Source: JBBTCX01 sp964494205
GTDB lineage: Bacteria; Planctomycetota; Phycisphaerae; UBA1845
Direction: 5' to 3'
Length of the DNA stretch: 51,785 nucleotides
Assembly (NCBI GenBank): GCA_964494205.1
Contig: CAZBRD010000028.1
Span: forward strand, 1-51,785
Both the position numbers and the translations under genes were made by a program. This document shows positions 25,956 through 35,014 of this stretch, piece after piece. The notes beneath the pieces were generated by a model. The model worked only from the letters and a program-made list of their open reading frames with translations. It was not told where the DNA came from and searched no databases. Within the stretch, counting starts at the first letter, position 1, and each line of letters begins with the position of its first letter.

Positions 25956-26497
25956 GGTTCGTGCGCTTCGTTCGAGATCGCCTCTTGCATTGGTACCGCG
26001 ATCGGCGCGGACGCCTTGAAGCCCAGTACGGCAGAGACGCTAGCTAATGCCGACTGGACATCACCGTGACCATTGAACGTGATGCGCTTCTCATCGCCGT
26101 CGAGAGCCTTATGCAGCAGTTGCAGCAAGCCCACGAGTTTGTCGCCAGCGGTGGTGCTGCCCTTGACGGTGCGAATCAATAATTGAGTGATGCCGTCGTA
26201 CATTAACCCGGCGACGACGTCGATGTTTTGCGTTTCGTCGGGGTCCATGCCTAGTTGCTGAGCGATCTTCACCAACTCCGCGCGGGTCTTCGCAGGCTTG
26301 ATGCCGACGCGACGAAGAGCCGCCGACAGCGAACCGCTCTCCCGCGGTCTACCGTGGGGATTACCGCTCTGGCCGGGCTGCCAGCGATGGGGAGCGAGCC
26401 AAGGTGCGCGCTCACTATTGGTTGGAGACTCGGCGGTGATAGCGGATGCGAGGGTTTCGCCACCAACTTCGCTTTGTGATGTCTCAATATCGTTCAT
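25952..26497 (-). CDS. DUF5681 protein, probable terminase small subunit-like
   Basis: 181 aa from the ATG at 26497. The motif WQPGQSGNPHGRPRESGSL is the DUF5681 signature found next to phage terminases. The rest is helical, with TAGDKLVGLLQLLHKAL. It is coupled by ATGA to the terminase gene, so a role in DNA recognition for packaging is likely. A 15-bp dyad (26532-26546) lies 35 bases upstream of its start. Confidence 0.8.
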   Translation of the reverse strand: MNDIETSQSEVGGETLASAITAESPTNSERAPWLAPHRWQPGQSGNPHGRPRESGSLSAALRRVGIKPAKTRAELVKIAQQLGMDPDETQNIDVVAGLMYDGITQLLIRTVKGSTTAGDKLVGLLQLLHKALDGDEKRITFNGHGDVQSALASVSAVLGFKASAPIAVPMQEAISNEAHEP

Positions 26498-26531
26498 GAT
26501 CAACGAATCGTATCGATGCGAAACACAAACC

Positions 26532-26546
26532 TTCCACCTGCTGGAA
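26532..26546. promoter_or_regulatory. TTCCA-N5-TGGAA dyad before the DUF5681 gene
   Basis: TTCCACCTGCTGGAA, flanked by C and G to give a 6-bp arm. It is the same dyad as the pairs at 28190-28226 and 35597-35633. It lies in the 55-base gap between the zinc-ribbon and DUF5681 genes and could be an internal operator or a weak hairpin. Confidence 0.5.
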
Positions 26547-26552
26547 GTTCCC

Positions 26553-26741
26553 TCACTCCAGCACGATTCGAAATCGCTGCCCGCAGGCGCACTGCACCCA
26601 GCACAGCGCACTACCGTCGCCCTGATCAGCCACCGACCGGTACTTGCGTAGTTTCGTGCTGCGACAAGACGGACATCGTGGCCGTTCGACGGTTATTGTC
26701 GTGAGCCGTTGCCGATCATGTTTGGGGTTGGCGGCACTCAT
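26553..26741 (-). CDS. Small zinc-ribbon protein (Com-like)
   Basis: 62 aa. It has CPSC near residue 23 and CACG near residue 51, a two-knuckle zinc ribbon as in phage Mu Com-type and other small regulators. It starts 15 bases after the ParB-methyltransferase stop on the same strand. Mu Com activates translation of the Mom modification gene; here the neighbour is also a DNA-modifying gene, but a regulatory link is only a suggestion. The size and operon position support a real gene. Confidence 0.7.
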   Translation of the reverse strand: MSAANPKHDRQRLTTITVERPRCPSCRSTKLRKYRSVADQGDGSALCWVQCACGQRFRIVLE

Positions 26742-26756
26742 TTGCTCATACTCCGG

Positions 26757-28142
26757 TTATTCCACATGTGTCGTCGAAATTGCTTCGATGCGATTGGAGA
26801 CTCTCTCGGCCGTCCTGCCGGAGAACCGCTCCCATCTCTGCACGATCACGTCGCAATACAGCGCGTCTAGTTCCATGAGGAATGCATGGCGTCCAGTCTG
26901 TTCGGCAGCAATCAACGTCGAACCGCTGCCGCCGAACAGATCGAGCACGTTCTCGCCCACACGCGACGAAAATTGCAGCGCGCGAACAGCCAATTCGTTT
27001 GGTTTCTGGGTCAAGTGGCACATCGAATTGGGGCTGATTTTCTTCACATGCCACAAGTCCGTGGCGTTGTTCGGACCAAAGAAGGAATGCGCTGCACCTT
27101 CCTTCCAGCCGTAGAAGCAAATCTCGAACGCGCCCATATAGTCCTTGCGAGTCAACACCGGCCATTCCTTGTCCCAGATGATGCCCTGGCTGAAGTACAA
27201 ACCACACGCCTTCAAGACCGGTGGATAGTTGCCGAGGTTCGCATAGCCGCCCCAGATGTAGAACGTGCGACCGGGTTCCAGCACACGCGCGATGTTGCCG
27301 AACCACGCGTGAAGCATCTCATCAAATTGTTCGTCTGAGACAAAGTCATTCGCTAGCGGCCTGTCCTTCGGTCGAAGCTTGCGATGCGTTGGCTTCCCTG
27401 ATTGGGCGCCGGTCGCGACGTCCATCTCGTGGTAGCGCGAGGCCGTGCGCTTCTGCGCGCGATGCAGGTCGAATGACTGGTGATGAGTCAGGCCGTGTTC
27501 GCCGAAAGACGAAAGACCAGCCGCGATGGCATTGTTGCTCCTTGGCTCGACCTTCACGTTGTACGGCGGGTCGGTGTTAACCAGGTGTATCGACTGGCCC
27601 TCGAGCAAGCGATCGACATCAGATGCCGAAGAACTGTCGCCGCACAAAAGACGATGGTCACCTAGAATCCACAGGTCACCGGGCTGAGTGATGGCTGCGT
27701 CCGGCGGTTCCGGTACGTCATCCGGATCGCACAACCCGTCCTTCACGCCGGGATCGAGCAACTTGGCCAACTGATCCTCATCGAAGCCGAGCAGCGACAA
27801 GTCGACATCCAACGCGCGGAGTTCTTCTAACTCCGCGGGGAGTTTTTCCAGGTCCCATGAAGCCAGCGTAGCCGTCTGGTTGTCGGCGATGCGGTAGGCT
27901 TTGACCTCAGCCTCGGTGAGGTTGTCGGCGACATGCACCGGCACTTGCTCGAGCCCGAGCTTCATCGCCGCCTTCAGCCGGGTGTGGCCGACGATGATGA
28001 CGCCGTCTTTGTCGACGACGATGGGCTGCTTGAAGCCAAAGGCCGCGATCGATCGCGCGACTGCATCGACCGCCGCATCATTCAACCGTGGGTTGTTCTC
28101 GTACGGTTTGACCTGACCGATCGGCCACAATTCGACTTTCAA
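26757..28142 (-). CDS. ParB-nuclease/DNA methyltransferase fusion
   Basis: 461 aa with a TTG start at 28142, preceded by GGAGGTG. The N-terminal ParB/Srx fold contains PYENNPRLND and VGHTR (GHTR at 52-55). The methyltransferase part has DPPY at 191-194 and FGGSGST at 403-409 (beta-type order). The architecture is common in phages and mobile elements, where it methylates own DNA to evade restriction. It is the first gene of the packaging operon. Two dyads at 28190-28226 lie 48-84 bases upstream, where a repressor would sit. Confidence 0.9.
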   Translation of the reverse strand: MKVELWPIGQVKPYENNPRLNDAAVDAVARSIAAFGFKQPIVVDKDGVIIVGHTRLKAAMKLGLEQVPVHVADNLTEAEVKAYRIADNQTATLASWDLEKLPAELEELRALDVDLSLLGFDEDQLAKLLDPGVKDGLCDPDDVPEPPDAAITQPGDLWILGDHRLLCGDSSSASDVDRLLEGQSIHLVNTDPPYNVKVEPRSNNAIAAGLSSFGEHGLTHHQSFDLHRAQKRTASRYHEMDVATGAQSGKPTHRKLRPKDRPLANDFVSDEQFDEMLHAWFGNIARVLEPGRTFYIWGGYANLGNYPPVLKACGLYFSQGIIWDKEWPVLTRKDYMGAFEICFYGWKEGAAHSFFGPNNATDLWHVKKISPNSMCHLTQKPNELAVRALQFSSRVGENVLDLFGGSGSTLIAAEQTGRHAFLMELDALYCDVIVQRWERFSGRTAERVSNRIEAISTTHVE

Positions 28143-28189
28143 GTTTCACCTCCATGTTTCCGGCGTGTCCTCACATCGCGTGCGTATTA

Positions 28190-28226
28190 TTCCATCTGTT
28201 GGAACAACCTGTTCCAGCCGTTGGAA
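28190..28226. promoter_or_regulatory. Paired TTCCA-N5-TGGAA operators of the packaging operon
   Basis: TTCCATCTGTTGGAA at 28190-28204 and TTCCAGCCGTTGGAA at 28212-28226, centre distance 22 bp, about two helical turns. They lie just upstream of the TTG start and SD of the ParB-methyltransferase gene. An identical pair with the same 22-bp spacing exists in the second element at 35597-35633. A dimeric repressor or activator is the natural reading. Confidence 0.65.
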
Positions 28227-28849
28227 GTTGATTGCGGCACGCTGCCCCGTTGGCCACCAAACGCGCAGGAACGCACCACGTTGCGAGCGACGCGGCTACA
28301 CAAGGCTTTTGGTCTTCGCATGCCTAAAGGCCAACCGTGTTCGTCTAATTGGCTCCCCAATTCCCCAAAATGGAGATTTGTCAGTTTTGTCGGTTAGCCG
28401 GAGGGGCATGTCTGGAAATTTCAAGCAACAAGTTCACGACTCCTTTCCGCGTGCGCCGTACGGCTTTCCGAGCATTCATATACAAACGCGAGTTGAAAAT
28501 GCAATGGAAACTTACGCGTAAGAAATGCAACCGATGCCAGGAAGTGACAGGCAATGACACTAATTCCGTATTTGCCAAGAACCGTTGCGCACTGAGCGTC
28601 TCGAAGCGCCTGTTCGAATGACCAACATTTCTGAATTGTTCGCTTAAAGGCAACTGGTCTTCACGGCCGTATGCAGGGTTGGCTAGGGCTTTAGTTTGTT
28701 CGTCGCTCCCGTTCGTTTCTCATATCGCACCTGGAAACTCAAGAAAGAGGCTCTTCTTACTGCAAATGTTGTTCTGTTCGCTTCATCCGCACTTCATTTT
28801 TGCCGAAATGCCATGCGAAGCGGAATTATGGGCCGACGGAGTTTCTTGT
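28227..28849. repeat. Noncoding block, about 350 bp homologous to 35634-35985
   Basis: No gene is seen before 28850. About 28227-28575 aligns with 35634-35985, with shared stretches such as TTTGTCGGTT, a GGCCA..ACGCGC block, and AAGTGACAG..AATGACACT near the end at about 28541. The frames inside are not conserved, so it is probably a control or end sequence. It may mark the right end of the mobile core, where integrase or other arm sites (cf. GCTGTCAT repeats) would lie. The remaining 28576-28849 holds the promoter of the giant gene. Confidence 0.55.
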
Positions 28850-31800
28850 ATGTCTACGAAGAGTCGCAGACTGGTTATCGGGTCTTTAGCATGCATTGCA
28901 GTCGTGATCTATGTATTGACGTTTGTAAGAGTCGACCCGCGTCTGGGCTCAGCCCAATCGACCGGAACCTCGCCCGAACCTGAAACGCTTAGAATTTCGC
29001 TCGCCAACGAAGAAGGCATCTTTCTCGTTTACGATGCGGCCAACCCAAGGAGCCAACCACGTCCAAGAGCAGGTTATGTTGCCTATTGGAGTGGGTTCGA
29101 TGATCGCGACTTCCATGTTTTTGATCGGCTGCTCTTTGATGAGGTAGACGTGGGCCATGCTATTCGAAACTTGGCTCGCGATCTTCGTATAGACGATCGG
29201 GCGTTGGCCAACATCGATCGAGACGTACACGCAGGCTACGTTGACGCACTACGTGAATCAGAGGACCGAACCGAGTGGGTAGTTGCCACATACGAGGGCG
29301 TAACCGAACTGATGGGTTTCGACCCACGCGGAGAACCCGGTAGTCCTGAAGGCCCTATTGACATCGGCGATGCCGAGTTGGATTGCATTCCGACGGTTGC
29401 AGGCGGCAGCAATCCAATTGCACGAGTGCCTGCCTATAGAGAAGGAGACGAAGAGTCAGCGAAGGCAACTATCGAGTCGGTGCTCATGGCAGTCGATTGC
29501 ACTTGCTCGGACGATCCCTGCTGTGAGTGTCCGGGCAAATGTTGCAACGGTTCTTGCTGCGATGGCTGCTGCACGGATGGTCAAACCTGCTGCACATCGA
29601 ACAACTGTTGTGTTGGCCCCCACTGCTGCGAAGCCGATGAAGTATGTTGCCACAACGGGCTCTGTTGCGTGCCGGGTGAAGTCTGCGTACAAACCGGTTG
29701 CAATCACAAATATTGCTGGGATGGGCAGTGCTGTCCAGCCGATAGGCCCGAGCCTTGCAGCCCTGATCTCTGCTGTGAAACAACTCAGGAATGCTGCAAC
29801 GGAATAGACTGCTGCGATCCCGATCAGGAGTGCTGTGGGGAATACGGATGCTGCCCGCCCGATCGAGATTGCTGCACCGAAGGATGTTGCGGCGAAGGCG
29901 AGGAATGCAAATGCCTGCTTGATCACACTGGCGAATTGTGCGCCGTGCAATTCTGCTGCGAGGCAGAAAAGACTGTATTGTGTCCGGAAGCATGTGACCC
30001 GGCCAACCCTTCGGATTGTACACCCAATCACTGTTGCATGGCCGGGGAAATCTGCTGCGGTGATGGTTGCTGCTCGCCAGACAAATGTTGCGGCGATGTT
30101 TGCTGCGAAAACAGCGAAACATGTTGCATGGAAGGCGTGGCTGGGATAGATGGACCAACGTGCGAACCTACAAATTGTTCAATTACCATTACATCCGGCC
30201 AAGGTTGCCTAGGCGAAGAGTTGACACTTATGTTGACAGCATCTTGCGATCCGGAATGCGATGCTCTCACTCTAGAACTCGAAAAGAGCGTACCTGCACT
30301 AATAATTGGCCTGCCTGATCCTCCGGAGGGTTTTGCGTGTGAAGATTCGCCGCATGAAGTTCAGGTTTCGGTTGCAATTCGACCTGACGCCCCCCCCGGA
30401 CGCTATGTTTTTGACATCAACGGTTACACGTCGGGTGGCGGTGAATGCAATGCCCGCGCAGAGATCGCCGTTTGCGGGGACGATTCGGAAGTAGCGCCGG
30501 TATGCTGCGACCAAGGAGACGGACCGGAGTGCTGCCCCGAGGGCACAAAATCGTGCTGTGACGGCGATTGCTGCAGAGGCATCTGCTGTAATGATGTGTG
30601 TTGCGAAGAAGGCGTGGAAACATGTTGCAACGGTGAATGCTGTCCCGTCGGCAATTACAGTTGTTGTGACGATAGTTGCTGCGAAGGTGCTTGTTGCGAA
30701 CATACTAATCCCGACACTTGCTGTGAAGGAACTCAGTATTCAAGTTGTTGTCTATCCACCGGTTGTTGCGAGGGTCCTTGCTGCGAAGGTTCTGCAGCGT
30801 GCTGCGCCCCCACTGACGTTTCCTGCTGCGGTGGTCAGTGCTGCGACGGTGAATGTTGCAACGACACCACATGTTGCACGGGAGGACGGGAATGCTGCGG
30901 AAGCAACTGCTGCGATACCGCAAACGAAATCTGTTGCCATGGTCAGTGCAAAGAGGCGGATTGCTCATTTGAGATATTCCAGAACGGCGAAGGCTGTCCG
31001 GGAGAGACTGTAGAACTCAAGCTTAGGGGCCGCTGCAACCCGGCGTGCCTTACAATGAGCTTCACCGTGGAAAAGAGCATTCCGTTCTTGGCCGTCAATC
31101 CACCAGCCGGCATCCAATGTACGGGCGAGTGGACGGAGCGCGTTTTCCAAGCATTCATTTCATCTGAAGCGCCTCCTGGAGGTATGTCGTTCCATCTGAA
31201 CGGGAAGGCGGGGCCGGAGACGTGCCAGGCGGGTGGCCATGTAATGGTGGTTTCGGTTGATCTCGACGTGGATAGTGATAATAACAACGGCAACGAGCCT
31301 CCCGATCGATCAACTACCGAAGAGTTAGTAGAGCACTTTGAACCAGGCAAGATCATCTTTTGGAACAATGACAACGATGATGAGACTGCAGGAAATATGC
31401 AACCAGACCGCTTTCAGGAGCCTCCTCCGAGCACCGACGACGATCTTGTCATGTTGGTGTTAGAGTTGCCCGAGAGTGAGCCATTCTCGCGCTTTCGCTT
31501 AACTTTCGACGCTTCGACAATCGAAATTTATGGAGCCGACCGTCAAACACGTGTTATCCAGGGGGTGGCGTATCCCGTTCCTTCAGGGGGCACGAGCGGA
31601 GTAATCGTTTTCTGGATGGAGGGTATCGCTCCGACGCCATTTAGTCGGACATCAATCTCAGTAGGGTTGGATCGTCTCGGGAATGGAAACTACGGCTGTA
31701 CAGACGAGGTGATAGTAACCGTGTTGCGTGTTGACCTCGACGTTGATTCGAACAACAACGGCATGATTGACCCGAACGATGAGCCCAATGGAACAGATGA

Positions 31801-33532
31801 TCCAATTGAAACGCAAAATCACGGTAAGATTGTGAGCTATAACGGCGATTATGACGAAGGGAAGTTGACTACGGGGGCGCCACCCGGAGTGCCTCCGGAT
31901 GGAATTCAGGACGTGGTCGACGATTCGCCAGTTTCGGCTGATGGCAGTACGATCGTGCTTGATGATTTCGTGCCGATCCTGGCCACATTAGAACCAGGGA
32001 CTTTTGATATAGTCGATGGAGCGGAAATCAAACTATCCGTTGAGGCGGGAGCCATTGGAGCCGTCCGCGTATTCGCTGTTCGTCCCGGTACAACCATTGC
32101 CGATCCTACCAACTGGACCATGATTCCGTTCGGGGTCAACCTCCGCGATGATTTCTTCTTACCTGCGGGGCCATACTTCGGGTTCAACTGGTATCTTGAG
32201 GGAACATTGCCAGGGAAACTGGAAATCATATTCACGTATCAACGGGGCAATACGTTCAAAAGTTTTGATAAGGTGCGCGTAACCGTCTTGCAACTTCGTG
32301 GAACGGAATTGACCTTTGGCGGTCCAAGTATGCATGGAATAGAGCAAGATGACGGAACGGGTGATTACACGGCTCCACATTGGCTTGATGGCTCATCACC
32401 ACCAGATGGTGACGCCTACGATATGGGCGATCAACGATTTCCGATTGCGTATACACGAGGCACGACGATGCAACTTAGCGGCAAACTTGCCTACGCACCC
32501 ACAGTTGTCTTACCGTCAACCATAACGGTCCGTGCCATTGGAACGGGCGGTCAGAAATTTGAAACGTTAGGAACTGCAAGCGGAGGAGTGATTAACGTAC
32601 CCTCGGTCGTCGCCGGGTCACCGCTTCCCTCCCATGTGGACTTCTTGAATCCCATGAAACTAAGCTGGCAAGTCTCACTCGATGCTGGCGCAAATTGGAT
32701 AGGTGCCACGCAAACGGACAATCGTGTTTACGTGACATTAAATAACCCAACAACGGTTCCAGTTTTTGAGTCGGTTATCGATATCGCGTGTCGTAATGCA
32801 ATGGGAAAAACCACTGCTGCAGATATTGTCGCAAGCGTATTCGGCGACTTTTCAGATCGCGACGTTCGACGAAAGGCGCGAGACGGGTTCAATTCTCCAG
32901 ATGCCGTTCAGATGCGATATTGGCTCAACCAAGGTGATCCTTTGCTGCCCGACGTCGGTAGTTCCTGCCAAACGCTCGACTCTATGCTGACAAGTTCGCC
33001 AGTTAACCCGGCGCTAGACGGTATTGGTACTTGTCGTGCTTGGTCAGAGCTCCTTATTGAATCCCTGGCCTCCCACAGAGTAATTGCCGCACTGGTTCTT
33101 GTAGAGAGCGATAGGCCGAATGATAGGCACCAATCCTTTGATGGCGGAGTTAGCGACAGGGGGCTAATGTTGGTCAAGAATTGGACTTTTTCGACTACAG
33201 GGACTGCGCCGACATTGTGTACAGGATTCCCATTTCTTTTTGGTGGTCTGACTACTTCGGAGGTGACTGATCGACCGGGCGTTGCTGCTCAGGGAGCGAG
33301 CACAGATCCGCCCCCTTCATTTTTAAATCACTTCATCGTTCAATATGCTGGGAACTATTACGATCCTTCATATGGAACAGGCCCCTTTGCGAGCCAGGGG
33401 GCGTGGGAAACTGCGGCCCTTGATGGCTATGCTAAGATTTGCGTGTATGTTTTAGGGGGGTCGACCCACATCGAACCAGTAGCCGCAGAGGAATCCGGGG
33501 CGGTGGAAACGAAGTTTACGGTGCTGCCATAA
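28850..33532 (+). CDS. 1560-aa surface protein with CC-rich blocks and transglutaminase-like end
   Basis: The start is taken as the ATG at 28850, before the hydrophobic RLVIGSLACIAVVIYVLTFV (signal or anchor). Domains: a 190-residue N-terminal part; a first Cys block (about 217-440) of repeated CC-x(3-7)-CC units; an Ig-like domain (CSITITSGQGC to YVFDINGY); a second Cys block; a second Ig-like domain of the same type; two VDLDVDSDNN/VDLDVDSNNN Asp-rich, possibly calcium-binding modules; and a C-terminal papain/transglutaminase-like unit. In the last, GTCRAWSELL gives Cys, NHFIVQY gives His and YYDPSYGTG gives Asp. A crosslinking or protease role at the cell surface is inferred. A small secreted gene follows 28 bases later. 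Confidence 0.75.
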   Translation: MSTKSRRLVIGSLACIAVVIYVLTFVRVDPRLGSAQSTGTSPEPETLRISLANEEGIFLVYDAANPRSQPRPRAGYVAYWSGFDDRDFHVFDRLLFDEVDVGHAIRNLARDLRIDDRALANIDRDVHAGYVDALRESEDRTEWVVATYEGVTELMGFDPRGEPGSPEGPIDIGDAELDCIPTVAGGSNPIARVPAYREGDEESAKATIESVLMAVDCTCSDDPCCECPGKCCNGSCCDGCCTDGQTCCTSNNCCVGPHCCEADEVCCHNGLCCVPGEVCVQTGCNHKYCWDGQCCPADRPEPCSPDLCCETTQECCNGIDCCDPDQECCGEYGCCPPDRDCCTEGCCGEGEECKCLLDHTGELCAVQFCCEAEKTVLCPEACDPANPSDCTPNHCCMAGEICCGDGCCSPDKCCGDVCCENSETCCMEGVAGIDGPTCEPTNCSITITSGQGCLGEELTLMLTASCDPECDALTLELEKSVPALIIGLPDPPEGFACEDSPHEVQVSVAIRPDAPPGRYVFDINGYTSGGGECNARAEIAVCGDDSEVAPVCCDQGDGPECCPEGTKSCCDGDCCRGICCNDVCCEEGVETCCNGECCPVGNYSCCDDSCCEGACCEHTNPDTCCEGTQYSSCCLSTGCCEGPCCEGSAACCAPTDVSCCGGQCCDGECCNDTTCCTGGRECCGSNCCDTANEICCHGQCKEADCSFEIFQNGEGCPGETVELKLRGRCNPACLTMSFTVEKSIPFLAVNPPAGIQCTGEWTERVFQAFISSEAPPGGMSFHLNGKAGPETCQAGGHVMVVSVDLDVDSDNNNGNEPPDRSTTEELVEHFEPGKIIFWNNDNDDETAGNMQPDRFQEPPPSTDDDLVMLVLELPESEPFSRFRLTFDASTIEIYGADRQTRVIQGVAYPVPSGGTSGVIVFWMEGIAPTPFSRTSISVGLDRLGNGNYGCTDEVIVTVLRVDLDVDSNNNGMIDPNDEPNGTDDPIETQNHGKIVSYNGDYDEGKLTTGAPPGVPPDGIQDVVDDSPVSADGSTIVLDDFVPILATLEPGTFDIVDGAEIKLSVEAGAIGAVRVFAVRPGTTIADPTNWTMIPFGVNLRDDFFLPAGPYFGFNWYLEGTLPGKLEIIFTYQRGNTFKSFDKVRVTVLQLRGTELTFGGPSMHGIEQDDGTGDYTAPHWLDGSSPPDGDAYDMGDQRFPIAYTRGTTMQLSGKLAYAPTVVLPSTITVRAIGTGGQKFETLGTASGGVINVPSVVAGSPLPSHVDFLNPMKLSWQVSLDAGANWIGATQTDNRVYVTLNNPTTVPVFESVIDIACRNAMGKTTAADIVASVFGDFSDRDVRRKARDGFNSPDAVQMRYWLNQGDPLLPDVGSSCQTLDSMLTSSPVNPALDGIGTCRAWSELLIESLASHRVIAALVLVESDRPNDRHQSFDGGVSDRGLMLVKNWTFSTTGTAPTLCTGFPFLFGGLTTSEVTDRPGVAAQGASTDPPPSFLNHFIVQYAGNYYDPSYGTGPFASQGAWETAALDGYAKICVYVLGGSTHIEPVAAEESGAVETKFTVLP

Positions 33533-33560
33533 TACGCGAATCGAGAGAGGACAAATAGCT

Positions 33561-34295
33561 ATGCAAGAACTTACGAGCGCCTTCCTAGCCGTTTTGATTT
33601 CAGTTGCAACTATGGACGCGGCATTTGGATCCGAATCGAAGTCGCGGCCAGATACCGTCGGTGCCTTAGGTACAGTTTTCAAGAAAGAAGTCTCGTTGGA
33701 TGGAAGTAGTTACGAGATCACCGTAGTTCGCGACTCGATCGAAGTCGATGTGCCGAACAACGCGCAGTCTACTATCACACAGCAGTGGATCAATACTACA
33801 GTATTCATGAAGTTATTGGGTAATAGTGGCAATCCGAACAAACGTATTTGGTGGTTGACCAGTCTAGTACCCTCTGAGGGCGTGGTCTCGGGAACTCCTG
33901 TGTTTGACGTTTGCCTGTGCAAGGAAGATGAGAAGCTCATAATCTGGCTTGGCCTTGGGAATTCCTACTACCATTATCGACGCATTGTCAAAATTGATGC
34001 TAGCCGCGAAGTTTCTCCGCCATCCCCGCCTGTTACTCGCGTTGGTGCCACAGGCACTACGGAGTTGTCTCCACATTCCGACTCAGAATTAGGGTCATTT
34101 TCGGTACCGGACGAAAATACTGCGTCCCTCTATGGCACAAAAGCGCTAAAGATTTCATGCGAAGGAGATGGTGTGGCACTAGAAACGGAAAATGCCACTG
34201 GAAAGAAAGATACGCTCAGATTCGATTATAAAGAATCGAAATGGACAAAGGCTGCAGTATCAGTTGAAACCCCAGGACATACGGGCGGACAATAG
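33561..34295 (+). CDS. Hypothetical secreted protein behind the CC-rich giant
   Basis: 244 aa, with GAGAGAGGA upstream of the ATG. The signal peptide is about residues 1-22 (FLAVLISVATMDAAFG). The rest is beta-rich without a family I recognise: VFKKEVSLDGSSYEITVVRDSIEVDV, a CLCK pair and a Ser/Pro linker. It starts 28 bases after the giant protein, so likely one operon, and may be its partner or substrate. Codon use looks like the neighbour. Confidence 0.62.
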   Translation: MQELTSAFLAVLISVATMDAAFGSESKSRPDTVGALGTVFKKEVSLDGSSYEITVVRDSIEVDVPNNAQSTITQQWINTTVFMKLLGNSGNPNKRIWWLTSLVPSEGVVSGTPVFDVCLCKEDEKLIIWLGLGNSYYHYRRIVKIDASREVSPPSPPVTRVGATGTTELSPHSDSELGSFSVPDENTASLYGTKALKISCEGDGVALETENATGKKDTLRFDYKESKWTKAAVSVETPGHTGGQ

Positions 34296-34556
34296 TGATC
34301 TTGCGTGCGGGTCAATTGGGAAAAACGCATGATATGAGGCTAGGCCAACCTCAGGTTCGGGCCGTGAGCAAGCTGTGGGCGCATGGCGCGCCAGCATGAC
34401 AAACGGCCCCGCTGCTTTCACCGAGGCCTTGCAAGGGTTGCTGGGGCCGAAGCCAGCGTTCGCCTCACATTGATCAAAACATTCAGGAAGGTTCAATGCA
34501 AGGCGATTTGACGAACGCCGTAACTCTTGGAAATGTGGTCACTTAGAACTCAGTTA
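34296..34556. other. Right end of island before attR, no gene seen
   Basis: About 260 bases without a convincing frame or hairpin. It ends where the tRNA-Gly fragment begins at 34557 and should contain the outer right-end sequence of the element. Confidence 0.4.
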
Positions 34557-34605
34557 CGTCACGTTGCCAACGTGAATGTCGAGGGTTCAAGTCCCTTCAC
34601 CCGCT
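34557..34605 (+). repeat. tRNA-Gly 3' fragment (attR)
   Basis: This is the last 49 bases of tRNA-Gly, from the anticodon stem to the discriminator, identical to 316-364. The acceptor 5' strand and D arm are absent, so it cannot fold as a tRNA. The exact repeat continues to 34657. This is the scar expected at the far end of an element inserted into the tRNA 3' half. Confidence 0.92.
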
Positions 34606-34610
34606 CATCG

Positions 34611-35014
34611 TGAACGCCGTTGTCAGCCAATGACAGCGGCGTCTTAGTTTTGACACGTGCGCTAGTTACGACACTTCCACCAAGCGCCTGCCAAGTTCTA
34701 GAATTCAGGTCCAATTTGCCACTGACTGCCCAGAAGTGACGCCCGAGGACGCCAGTACTTGCAAGGTTTAGTGCAAGGTGAACAGAAGGTTGGTGTAGAT
34801 TTAACGCCAACGACTGGTCGACTTCTCATTAGACTGGCGCAAGTTGAGCAAAACTAATTGTTTCGCCAAACAGCGAGCGACATCTTGTTACTTCACCACA
34901 AAATAATTTCTGTCCCCCTGCTTGCCTGGAGTCGGGCCTGCCCATATTCAGGCGGCTTGTTGTAGCAAGACCACAGAGAACGTTCCAAAATTCCTCTTTC
35001 GACAAAGGAAACTC
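34611..35014. repeat. Second-element left end: copied terminator and acidic-gene leader
   Basis: The terminator hairpin copy is at 34615-34641. The repeat of 316-541 continues to about 34782. From about 34918 the sequence matches the leader at 1875 onward, including GGCGGCTTGTTGTA and AAAGGAAA. Only about 130 bases separate the two matching parts, compared with 1.3 kb in the first element, where the RAMA nuclease sits. No gene is seen here. Confidence 0.75.

Larger units (their letters stand above)
316..34605. mobile_element. Integrative genomic island in tRNA-Gly (about 34 kb)
   Basis: The boundaries are the intact tRNA-Gly (attL) and its 3' fragment at 34557-34605 (attR). A tyrosine integrase gene (2167-3669) lies close to the left end. 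Contents in order are a defence nuclease, integrase, replication/primase genes, a type III restriction-modification operon, secreted redox and metal-type cargo, a phage-like packaging operon with its own recombinase, and a giant surface protein. No conjugation genes or virion structural genes are visible, so transfer would need help. A second, decayed element of the same family follows at once, so this is a tandem array. Whether every gene inside arrived in one event is unknown. Confidence 0.75.

Noticed and set aside
23734..28142. Complete prophage
   Set aside because: Portal, capsid, tail and lysis genes are missing on both sides of the terminase operon.
29484..30158. Long minus-strand frames opposite the CC-rich gene
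   Set aside because: The repeated TGC/TGT codons leave the reverse strand open; the translations are low-complexity mirror images.
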